Shown piece by piece: positions 1 to 7,096 of a DNA stretch of 64,000 bases. The notes beneath the pieces were generated by a model. That model was not told where the DNA came from. It saw nothing but the letters and a program-made list of their open reading frames with translations, and did not search any database. This DNA is from Mesorhizobium wenxiniae (lineage in GTDB: Bacteria; Pseudomonadota; Alphaproteobacteria; Rhizobiales; Rhizobiaceae). The stretch is from positions 1 through 64,000 of the forward strand of contig NZ_NPKH01000027.1 in the NCBI RefSeq assembly GCF_002284535.1, given 5' to 3'. The translations under genes were made by a program, and so were the position numbers. Position 1 is the stretch's first letter, and the number at the start of each line of letters is the position of its first letter.

Positions 1-1
1 T

Positions 2-1447
2 CCGTCGCCCGAATTCGACTTTGCCTATGCCTGGGGTTCGCAGGAAGGCGACGTCGCACTTGAGAGCTCGCCGGAACTGCAAGCCGTCTTCCGGGAGCAC
101 AATCTTCAGGATGACGCCCCGGCCACACCTCCAGTTAGCGATCCTGCCACGCCTCCAGCTAGCGATTCTGACACGCCTCCAGCTAGCGATTCTGACACGC
201 CTCCAGTCAGCGATTCTGACACGCCTCCAGTTAGCGATTCTGATACGCCTCCAGTTAGCGATTCTGGCACGCCCCCATCCGACGGCCCCGCCCAGACCAT
301 CGAGGGAAATGCCGGCGCCAACACTCTAAACGGCGGCGTCGGTGCCGACACCATGATCGGCCACGGCGGCAACGACGAATACTATGTCGACAATGCCGGC
401 GACAAGGGGGTCGAGTCCTCTGGCCAAGGTCAAGACAGGGTGTGGACCTCTGTGAGCTATGCACTCTCAGCCGGCTCATCGATTGAAGTCCTTGGCACCA
501 CGAAGGACGCCGGCACCACGGCAATCAACCTGACCGGCAACGAGTCGGCCCAAACCATCCAGGGCAATGCCGGCGCCAACGTCATCAACGGCGGCGGCGG
601 TGCCGACAAGTTGAGCGGTTTTGGCGGCAACGATGACTACTACGTCGATAATGCCAGCGACAAGGTGGTCGAGTCCTCTGGCCAAGGTCAAGACAGGGTG
701 TGGACCTCTGTTAGCTATGCGATCTCGGCCGGCTCGTCGATTGAAGTCCTTGGCACCACAAAGGACGCCGGCACCACGGCAATCAACCTGACCGGCAACG
801 AGTCGGCCCAAACCATCCAGGGCAATGCCGGCGCCAACGTCATCAACGGCGGCGGCGGTGCCGACAAGTTGAGCGGTTTTGGCGGCAACGATGACTACTA
901 CGTCGATAATGCCAGCGACAAGGTGGTCGAGTCCTCTGGCCAAGGTCAAGACAGGGTGTGGACCTCTGTTAGCTATGCGATCTCGGCCGGCTCGTCGATT
1001 GAAGTCCTTGGCACCACAAAGGACGCCGGCACCACGGCAATCAACCTGACCGGCAACGAGTCGGCCCAAACCATCCAGGGCAATGCCGGCGCCAACGTCA
1101 TCAACGGCGGCGGCGGTGCCGATAAGTTGAGCGGCTTCGGCGGCAACGACATTTTCGTCTTCAATAGCGCCCTTGGTAACGGCAATGTCGACAAGGTCGT
1201 CGACTTCAACCAAGACAAGATCCACCTCGACGACGCGATTTTTGCCGAGCTTAAGTTGGGCAAGCTCGCATCCGACTCTTTCTTTGCGGGTAATGCCGCG
1301 CATGACAGTTCCGACCACATCATCTACAACAGTTCGACTGGAGCGCTCTCCTATGACAGCGACGGCACAGGCGGCGCATCTCAAACACAGTTCGCCACTC
1401 TTTCTCCAGATCTGTCGCTTACGGCAGCCTCGTTCTTTGTGACCTAA
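2..1447 (+). CDS. RTX-like calcium-binding repeat protein, 5' end outside window
   Basis: The frame is open from base 2, so the gene starts upstream of the window; 481 residues are visible. The first ~35 residues match the end of the glycosidase-like domain of the paralogue at 3424 (PxFDxAYxW.SQ, then FREHN against FLRHN). A low-complexity linker of about six 8-residue units (TPPVSDSD type, bases 122-271) follows. Then come four 86-residue modules, each with a GGxGADxxxGxGGND calcium-binding signature followed by YYVDNAxDKVVE, and a ~100-residue C-terminal part ending in FFVT, as in type I secretion substrates. Inferred role: a secreted calcium-binding protein, possibly acting on polysaccharide. 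Modules two and three are identical in DNA. I chose this frame over the overlapping open frames because homology to the paralogue runs through it. Confidence 0.85.
   Translation, partial: PSPEFDFAYAWGSQEGDVALESSPELQAVFREHNLQDDAPATPPVSDPATPPASDSDTPPASDSDTPPVSDSDTPPVSDSDTPPVSDSGTPPSDGPAQTIEGNAGANTLNGGVGADTMIGHGGNDEYYVDNAGDKGVESSGQGQDRVWTSVSYALSAGSSIEVLGTTKDAGTTAINLTGNESAQTIQGNAGANVINGGGGADKLSGFGGNDDYYVDNASDKVVESSGQGQDRVWTSVSYAISAGSSIEVLGTTKDAGTTAINLTGNESAQTIQGNAGANVINGGGGADKLSGFGGNDDYYVDNASDKVVESSGQGQDRVWTSVSYAISAGSSIEVLGTTKDAGTTAINLTGNESAQTIQGNAGANVINGGGGADKLSGFGGNDIFVFNSALGNGNVDKVVDFNQDKIHLDDAIFAELKLGKLASDSFFAGNAAHDSSDHIIYNSSTGALSYDSDGTGGASQTQFATLSPDLSLTAASFFVT
122..271 (+). repeat. 24-bp tandem repeat encoding a TPPxSDSD linker
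   Basis: About six head-to-tail copies of a 24-bp unit encode an eight-residue Thr-Pro-Pro-x-Ser-Asp-Ser-Asp motif between the glycosidase-like domain and the calcium-binding modules. The unit keeps the reading frame, so copy-number change would only alter linker length. Confidence 0.85.
343..1130 (+). repeat. 258-bp tandem modules in the RTX-like gene
   Basis: Units begin at 343, 601, 859 and 1117, exactly 258 bp (86 codons) apart. Base-by-base comparison shows 503-864 identical to 761-1122, a 362-bp perfect direct repeat. The first unit and the start of the fourth differ at scattered positions. This indicates recent unequal exchange or gene conversion inside the coding sequence. Confidence 0.9.
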
Positions 1448-1496
1448 CGGAGCTAGCGGGAAACGCCATCGCGCGAGGGGCCCGCGCTCGCCAACA

Positions 1497-1538
1497 GAGA
1501 CAGGTGGATAAACTGCACTTTTGAAGCCTGTCTCGTTT
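1497..1538 (+). terminator. Rho-independent terminator after the first RTX-like gene
   Basis: The arms GAGACAGG and CCTGTCTC pair around a ~22-nt loop and are followed by GTTT. The element lies ~50 bp after the stop codon. The same element, with a better T-run, follows the paralogue at 5386-5427. Confidence 0.6.
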
Positions 1539-1571
1539 GGCGGCGTGGATGCCCTGGCGCGGATCGTCGCG

Positions 1572-2002
1572 GCACCTGCGATGGCGCCGGCCGTCCCCAG
1601 AACCGTTCTAAGCCCATTTCGGCATTGTCGTTTCTCCTCCACGTCCTGCGAAGCAGGCTACCCCGGACCGTTTGAGCTCCAGAATGGCAAGGTTAGCTCA
1701 AGTGCCGGTCCCCTGAACCAGCAGCAGGCCGAAGGAACCACGCTAGGTTCGCTAACGCATTGTTTCGGCGAAACGCCTGTCGCTGTCATCCATTCGTAGG
1801 ATGAGAATTCATACCTTAGTGGCTAGGGATTGAAGATGAGTGGACCTGCCCTTCAAAGGGAGGCTCTCCGCAGGCGATGCGTGTTTGACTTTGGAGAGCA
1901 TCCGGTGGGCGTCAGTTCCGCGGGCAAAAGCAGCAAGCGGGTTTTAAAACCGGGGATGCCAGGGCGCAACTGGGCCGGCAGGGCGATTGGCAATGAGGGG
2001 TC
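1572..2002. other. Intergenic segment upstream of the FkbM gene, no convincing gene
   Basis: Bases 1448-1571 match the flank of the second RTX-like gene (5341-5460), but the match ends at 1571. From there to the methyltransferase start I see only short open frames without a recognisable product. A minus-strand frame beginning near 1642 after a GGAG-like site has an alanine/glycine-rich start but runs antisense through the RTX-like gene, so I do not call it. Confidence 0.5.
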
Positions 2003-2749
2003 ATGGGAAAGATCAAGCGATCCTTGGAGGTTTTACGAACCGAAGGGCCTGGTCGACTCCTCCAATTGTCTGCCCTATCGCTGATCGAGCCGCTCAGATG
2101 GCAAGGGCTTCGTCCTCGCGTTGCGTCTGATGCAAAGCAGGCATTGTCCCATCTCAATTTGACAAATCGAAGTCGCGGATTGTTTATCGATTGCGGTTCA
2201 AATATAGGTCAAGGTCTTAGATTCTTTTCTACATACTATACGCCCGACAAATACGATTACGTTTTGATCGAACCAAACAAGAATTGCCTTGCGCAGCTTA
2301 ATGCATTGCGCGCGAAAAATTTGACTATGGAGATTATCCCAAAGGCGGCGAGCGTAAAAGACGGCTACGCTGAATTGTTTGGGCCTCCTCCAGATCGAGC
2401 GGAAGCCACCCACCAAAGTTGCTCGATAGTCTTGGACCACAACGAAAGCCTGTATCAATCACAGCGATTTGCGCCGGACCTCGTCGAAACGTTTTCACTC
2501 TCAAAAATGATCCGGACAAAGCGTACGCTGTATGACGTGATCGTTCTCAAGCTCGACGTCGAGGGGGCAGAATACGAAATTCTTGATGATTTGATCAGGG
2601 CTGGAACCCATCGTGATCTATATGCCGCCTACGTGGAATTCCACTCTCTTAAACTGAGGAATCCCGCGAGACGGGAGAAGCGCGCCCTCGAAGCCAGAAT
2701 GGTGCAAGCATTCGGCGAAGCCGGCATTCGATTTAGAAGATGGATATAG
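2003..2749 (+). CDS. FkbM family methyltransferase
   Basis: The 248-residue product has the FkbM/SAM-methyltransferase layout: a glycine-containing SAM motif FIDCGSNIGQG near residue 71, an acidic strand end VLIEPNKN near 96, and the DVEGAEYEIL motif near 188, which is diagnostic of the family. FkbM enzymes usually O-methylate sugars or polyketides and often sit with glycan genes; the substrate here is unknown. The ATG is preceded by GAGGGG with good spacing. The gene is visibly richer in A and T than its neighbours and sits between two halves of a flank that is continuous at the second RTX-like gene, which suggests an insertion. Confidence 0.85.
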   Translation: MGKIKRSLEVLRTEGPGRLLQLSALSLIEPLRWQGLRPRVASDAKQALSHLNLTNRSRGLFIDCGSNIGQGLRFFSTYYTPDKYDYVLIEPNKNCLAQLNALRAKNLTMEIIPKAASVKDGYAELFGPPPDRAEATHQSCSIVLDHNESLYQSQRFAPDLVETFSLSKMIRTKRTLYDVIVLKLDVEGAEYEILDDLIRAGTHRDLYAAYVEFHSLKLRNPARREKRALEARMVQAFGEAGIRFRRWI

Positions 2750-2840
2750 CGTCATGGCGGGGTGCAGGAAGCTTGGGTTGAGTACCACTCTTGAGACGCG
2801 GCTCACCGCCGGATAACCGCTCGCGTCCGACTCCGGCACA

Positions 2841-2992
2841 GCATATCGCCTCGGCGTGTAGACGCTGTCCATCTTTCACCATCTATCGGCCCTGCCACAT
2901 TGTCATCCAGCAGGCGGGTGATCCGGGCAAAGCCCACAAAAGCCTTCCTTGCTTCCTCGTCCGATATCTGGCCCAGAGCCACTCGCAGCAGT
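2841..2992 (-). pseudogene. DUF982 remnant (C-terminal half only)
   Basis: The minus strand encodes the C-terminal half of a DUF982 protein (SDEEARKAFVGFARITRLLDD), closely matching the intact copy at 5475-5777. Similarity stops abruptly near 2992, so the N-terminal half (FLRxWPxGRRGPVYQ) is missing, and the original stop has also been lost. The break lies ~42 bp from the tRNA-Arg fragment. Confidence 0.75.
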
Positions 2993-3033
2993 ATAAACCG
3001 TAACCTATGTGTCCAGAATGGACCGGCGCCACT

Positions 3034-3092
3034 TGGCGCTCCCGACAGGAGTCGAACGTGCGACCTCTGCCTTCGGAGGGCGAGCGCAATCA
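3034..3092 (-). pseudogene. 3' fragment of a tRNA-Arg(CCG) gene, possible att site
   Basis: Read on the minus strand, this segment contains an anticodon loop CTCCGAA (anticodon CCG, arginine), a T-arm with the loop TTCGACT, and an acceptor 3' strand ending in CCA. No matching 5' acceptor or D-arm lies upstream, and the T and anticodon stems each contain a mismatch, so it is not a working tRNA. A retained tRNA 3' half is what tyrosine-recombinase integration of a genomic island commonly leaves. Confidence 0.7.
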
Positions 3093-3109
3093 ACGATCCT
3101 TAGTCGTAC

Positions 3110-3423
3110 AAACGACATGGCGACAATATCAGCCGAACACCAAGCGCCTGCGGTTCGGTGCGGCCTTCATCGACGCCATCCTCACACGAGAGAGCGGCTC
3201 TAGAAGCGTTCGGGAAACCAGGCAATCCCAACTGACTGACTATATATCCAACATTGCCGTCATCAAGTTTCGCGCAAGGTCAGTGAGTCAAATCACATGA
3301 CGATTGGTGTTCCGTCGAAGATCAATGATTCTATCAATGGCGTGTCGCTAATTGATTTGGCGCTAATATGGGCCGTCGAGTAGGCAGGGATCGGGGGTAC
3401 CGAATCACACGAGGGATATTCGC
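3110..3423. promoter_or_regulatory. Leader of the second RTX-like gene with paired short direct repeats
   Basis: This ~310-bp stretch has no gene and is AT-richer than the surroundings. It holds two pairs of 7-bp direct repeats: ATCAATG at 3321 and 3333, and CGCTAAT at 3346 and 3361. A GAGGGA ribosome-binding site lies before the ATG at 3424. The repeats could be regulator half-sites; no known consensus was recognised. Confidence 0.35.
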
Positions 3424-5340
3424 ATGGCCACAATGCATTTCACCTGGGGCGCCTCAGCGGCCCAGGCCAAGGCCGCTGGTTTCAACCTAGTTGATCTTCA
3501 ATACGCGTCGTCGGTCAACGCGTTGCCGGAGGGCTCGAAGGCCCTGATCTGGCTCGGCGAGAGCAATGGAGTAACCCAGTCCTTTATAGACAAGGTAACG
3601 CCTCTCATCGGCAATCCGAAGGTTTTAGGATTTTTCCTGACTGACGAGCCTGATCCCACCGGCAGATATCATACCCAAGTGAGCGCTGCAAATCTGAAGG
3701 CGGAATCCGACTGGATCCATTCCCATTTTCCGGGCGCCAAGACTTTTATCACCCTGATGGACATGGGGTCATTCGCAGATTCGGACTATTCCAATACGTA
3801 CAATCCTGCCAACACTGGCATCGATTATTACGGAATAAACCCTTATCCGGTGCGCACGACTGCGGTGGACTTCAACTACATTGACAGAGCCGTGGCTGCG
3901 GCGTTGGAAGCAGGCATCCCGCAGAGCGCGATCATTCCGGTCTATCAGACGTTTGGCGGCGGCGGCTGGGCGACCAATACGGGCGGATCATATGTCATGC
4001 CCACGACGTCCCAGATGCAGACCATGATGGACCACTGGGAAAGGCTGGTACCCAATCCTGCGTTTGACATGGCTTATAAATGGTCCTCTCAGAACGGCGA
4101 AACCTCGCTTGGGAACACTCCGGCGATGCAAGACTTTTTCCTGCGACACAACACCAGCACCACGACCCCACCTCCAACCGACGATACGCTCTATGGCACC
4201 AGCGGAGCCGATGTACTTCAGGGAACCGGTGCCCACACGATGATCGGCTACGGTGGCAACGACACCTACTACGTCGACAATGCCGGCGACAAGGTGAATG
4301 AGGCGGCCGGCGGCGGCACCGACAGGGTACTCACCTCGCTGAACTATGCGCTCGCGGCCGGCTCGGAAATCGAGCTTCTCGCCACCACGAATCCGTCTGG
4401 CACGACGGCAATCAACCTCTCCGGCAATACGTTTGCCCAGACTATCCAGGGCAATGCCGGCGCCAATGTCATCAACGGCCTCGCTGGCGCCGATACGATG
4501 ACCGGCTACGGCGGCAACGACACCTATTATGTCGACAATGCAGGCGACAGGGTCGTCGAGGCGGTGGGCGGCGGCACCGACAAGGTGCTCGCCTCATTGA
4601 GTCATGCTCTTTCGGCCGGCTCGCAGATCGAGCTTCTCGCCACCACCAGCCAGTCGGGCACGACGGCAATCAACCTCAACGGCAACGAGTTCGCCCAGAC
4701 AATCCAGGGCAACGCCGGCGCCAATGCCATCAATGGTCTCGGCGGCGCCGACACGATGATCGGCTATGGGGGCAACGACGGCTACTATATCGACAATGCC
4801 GGCGACAAGGTGATCGAGGCTGCAGGCGGCGGTCGCGATACCGTGGCCACCACGGTGAGCTACGCGCTTGCGGCCGGCTCGGCGGTCGAACTTCTGGCCG
4901 CCAGATATCCGTCCGCCACCACGGCAATCAACCTCACCGGCAACGAATTCGCCCAGACCATTAAGGGCAATGCCGGCGCCAATGTCATCAATGGCGGCCG
5001 CGGCGCCGACACCTTGACCGGCAATGGCGGCAATGATGCCTTCGTTTTCAATACCGCTCTGGGGGCCGGCAATATCGACAGGATTACCGACTTCAATAAG
5101 TCCCAGGACAAGATCCACCTCGACAACGCAATCTTTGCCGGGCTGAGCTCGGGCGCGCTCACATCCGCCGCTTTCTTTGCGGGTGCGGCCGCGCACGACA
5201 GTTCCGACCGTATCCTCTACAACAATTCAACCGGAGCACTCTCTTTCGACAGCGACGGGATCGGCGGCGCGGTTCAAACACAATTCGCCACTCTCTCTCC
5301 AGGTCTGTCGCTTACGGCAGCTGCATTCTTTGTGACCTGA
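3424..5340 (+). CDS. Secreted protein: glycosidase-like domain plus RTX-like calcium-binding repeats
   Basis: The 638-residue product has three parts. Residues 1-243 resemble a TIM-barrel glycoside hydrolase: an acidic strand end GFFLTDEPDP (D74, E75), a substrate-loop-like YYGINPYPV (135-143) and an aromatic W220. Residues ~244-258 are a Thr/Pro linker. Residues ~258-530 hold three complete 86-residue modules and part of a fourth with GGADTMxGYGGND calcium-binding motifs. The C-terminus ends in FFVT, and there is no N-terminal signal peptide, which fits type I export. The strand where a second catalytic glutamate would be expected reads VYQTFGG, so activity is uncertain. It is a paralogue of the truncated gene at base 2. 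The start follows GAGGGA. Confidence 0.85.
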   Translation: MATMHFTWGASAAQAKAAGFNLVDLQYASSVNALPEGSKALIWLGESNGVTQSFIDKVTPLIGNPKVLGFFLTDEPDPTGRYHTQVSAANLKAESDWIHSHFPGAKTFITLMDMGSFADSDYSNTYNPANTGIDYYGINPYPVRTTAVDFNYIDRAVAAALEAGIPQSAIIPVYQTFGGGGWATNTGGSYVMPTTSQMQTMMDHWERLVPNPAFDMAYKWSSQNGETSLGNTPAMQDFFLRHNTSTTTPPPTDDTLYGTSGADVLQGTGAHTMIGYGGNDTYYVDNAGDKVNEAAGGGTDRVLTSLNYALAAGSEIELLATTNPSGTTAINLSGNTFAQTIQGNAGANVINGLAGADTMTGYGGNDTYYVDNAGDRVVEAVGGGTDKVLASLSHALSAGSQIELLATTSQSGTTAINLNGNEFAQTIQGNAGANAINGLGGADTMIGYGGNDGYYIDNAGDKVIEAAGGGRDTVATTVSYALAAGSAVELLAARYPSATTAINLTGNEFAQTIKGNAGANVINGGRGADTLTGNGGNDAFVFNTALGAGNIDRITDFNKSQDKIHLDNAIFAGLSSGALTSAAFFAGAAAHDSSDRILYNNSTGALSFDSDGIGGAVQTQFATLSPGLSLTAAAFFVT

Positions 5341-5385
5341 ACGAGCTAACGGGACACGACCTCGCATGAGAGCGCGCTCGCCAAC

Positions 5386-5427
5386 AGAGACAGGTGCACG
5401 AACTGCAGCTTGAAGCCTGTCTCTTTT
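5386..5427 (+). terminator. Rho-independent terminator after the second RTX-like gene
   Basis: The arms AGAGACAGG (5386-5394) and CCTGTCTCT (5416-5424) enclose a loop and run into TTTT. The element lies 45 bp past the stop codon and is homologous to the one at 1497-1538. Confidence 0.75.
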
Positions 5428-5474
5428 GGCGGCGTGGACGCACCGGCGCGGATCGTCGCGAGTGGATCTACCGT

Positions 5475-5777
5475 CTATCGCCTCGCCGTGTACAGGCTGT
5501 CCATCCTTTCGCTGCCTGTCGGCAGCGACATGTCGTCATCCAGCAGCCGGGTGATCCGGGCAAAGCCCGTAAAAGCCTTTCTTGCTTCCTCGGCAGACAT
5601 CTGGCCCGCCAGAGCCGCAGCGCAGCAGTTCAGCGCGCATTGATACACCGGGCCGCGCCGCCCTTTCGGCCAGTGGCGCAAAAACGTCATCGCTTCGCTG
5701 ACACTGTCGATTTCTTCGACAGGTTTTCCCTGCCCACGCGAAATTATCACCGGCGTAAAGAACTGCAGGCGATTCAT
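5475..5777 (-). CDS. DUF982 domain-containing protein
   Basis: The 100-residue protein carries the DUF982 pattern: FLRHWPKGRRGPVYQ at residues ~37-51, then CCAAALAGQMSAEEARKAFTGFA. The family is small, rhizobial and of unknown function. I chose the internal ATG at 5777 because it follows GGGAGGAAAAG and gives the same length as the copy at 11521-11823; a longer frame to 5903 has no such site. It is convergent with the RTX-like gene across a shared terminator. Its upstream region, including a GGAACC box on the minus strand, resembles that of the third copy. Confidence 0.8.
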   Translation of the reverse strand: MNRLQFFTPVIISRGQGKPVEEIDSVSEAMTFLRHWPKGRRGPVYQCALNCCAAALAGQMSAEEARKAFTGFARITRLLDDDMSLPTGSERMDSLYTARR

Positions 5778-5991
5778 CTTTTCCTCCCGTCGATCGCGAT
5801 GCGTTCGATCGAACCTTATTAAATTCACGGCCAGCCAATTGGTTCCCGGCAAAAACGCCCACGGCCTTGGTAAAAGGCAAAGGGTCGGGTGGTGAATCGC
5901 CAATCATCGCCCGACTTCTTGCCGTTGCGGAACGTTCGGGGGGGTGATGCATTTCGACTTCAGCGATGATGTTTGAGGGAAATGCCAGCCT

Positions 5992-7053
5992 ATGAGAATA
6001 GCCCATGTGGCGCCGCTCCTTGAATCCGTGCCGCCCCGGCTTTATGGAGGTACGGAGCGCATTGTCTCCTATCTGACCGAAGGATTGGTCGAGCTTGGCC
6101 ATGACGTAACCTTGTTCGCCAGTGGCGATACAAAAACGTCGGCAAAATTGGTGCCGTGTCGCGAGCGTGCGCTGCGTCTTGACCCACGCCCGCTGAAATC
6201 CGAGACAGCCGCGCACCTTTCGATGCTTTCCGAGGTGAGGAAACGAGCTCATGATTTTGATATCATTCATTTTCACCTCAGCCATTTCCTGCATTTTTCT
6301 TTCTTCGAGCACATGCCCGAGCGGACGGTGACGACACCGCACGGCAGGCTCGACTATGTCGATCTGGGGCCGGCCTATGAGCGTTTTCCGCGCTTTCCGA
6401 TGATCTCCGTATCCCGTAGCCAAAGCACGGGGCTCGCCAACGCCAACTGGCTGACGACGATCCACCACGGGCTGCCGACCGAACTCTACAAACCGGTTTT
6501 CGAGACGAGCCCAGGGGAGCCCTACCTCGCCTTCCTTGGCCGGATGTCGCGCGATAAACGTCCGGATCGTGCCATCGAGATCGCGCTGCGCTCGGGGCTG
6601 AAACTGAAGCTTGCGGCAAAGATCGGCGACGACGACCGCGCCTATTTCCGAGAGGTGGTCGAGCCGCTGGTCGACGGTGACCGTGTCGACTATGTCGGCG
6701 AGATCGAGGAGGATAAGAAGGCGGAATTCCTCGGCAACGCGGCCGGCCTCGTATTCCCGATCGACTGGCCAGAGCCGTTCGGTCTTGCCGTCATAGAGGC
6801 GATGGCCTGCGGCACGCCGGTGATCGTTTGGAACTCCGGCGCGATGCCGGAAATCGTCGATCAAGGCGTGACCGGTTTTATCGTGGATTCCATGGAGGGC
6901 GCGGTCGCCTCGGTGCCGGGCATGCTGCGGCTCGACAGGCGGAAGGTGCGAGCTGTCTTCGAAAGGCGGTTTTCCGCCGAAAGAATGACCCGCGACTACG
7001 TTTCCGCCTATGCGCGCCTGATCGGCGCCTCGGCCGAAGCAAGAGCGTTGTGA
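5992..7053 (+). CDS. Glycosyltransferase family 4 (GT-B fold)
   Basis: The 353-residue protein starts RIAHVAPLLES, followed by YGGTERIVSYLTEGL, the N-terminal nucleotide-sugar glycosyltransferase signature of GT4 enzymes. The C-terminal half carries LAFLGRMSRDKRPDRAIEIA and the EPFGLAVIEAMACGTPVI donor-binding stretch, including the EX7E motif. It should transfer a sugar from a nucleotide donor in the cytoplasm. It begins a three-gene carbohydrate cluster with a debranching-type enzyme (44 bp downstream) and a GT20 enzyme, which suggests a shared alpha-glucoside or osmolyte pathway. GAGGGA lies rather far (about 15 nt) before the ATG. The acceptor cannot be deduced. Confidence 0.85.
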   Translation: MRIAHVAPLLESVPPRLYGGTERIVSYLTEGLVELGHDVTLFASGDTKTSAKLVPCRERALRLDPRPLKSETAAHLSMLSEVRKRAHDFDIIHFHLSHFLHFSFFEHMPERTVTTPHGRLDYVDLGPAYERFPRFPMISVSRSQSTGLANANWLTTIHHGLPTELYKPVFETSPGEPYLAFLGRMSRDKRPDRAIEIALRSGLKLKLAAKIGDDDRAYFREVVEPLVDGDRVDYVGEIEEDKKAEFLGNAAGLVFPIDWPEPFGLAVIEAMACGTPVIVWNSGAMPEIVDQGVTGFIVDSMEGAVASVPGMLRLDRRKVRAVFERRFSAERMTRDYVSAYARLIGASAEARAL

Positions 7054-7096
7054 GCGGCATTACCTCGGGGGGCGAAACGAGAGAGATATGTAGCGA

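Noticed and set aside
122..1130. Regular direct repeats resembling a CRISPR array
   Set aside because: The 24-bp and 258-bp units are contiguous, have no spacers, and keep one reading frame coding for protein repeats.
476..1642. Long minus-strand open frame (388 codons) opposite the RTX-like gene
   Set aside because: It consists of antisense of the 86-residue modules; the plus frame has the calcium-binding motifs and matches the paralogue.
3034..3110. A complete tRNA-Arg gene
   Set aside because: The 5' acceptor strand and D-arm are absent and both remaining stems have mismatches.
5536..6864. 442-codon minus-strand open frame opposite the GT4 and DUF982 genes
   Set aside because: It overlaps two genes with recognisable products and has no motif of its own.
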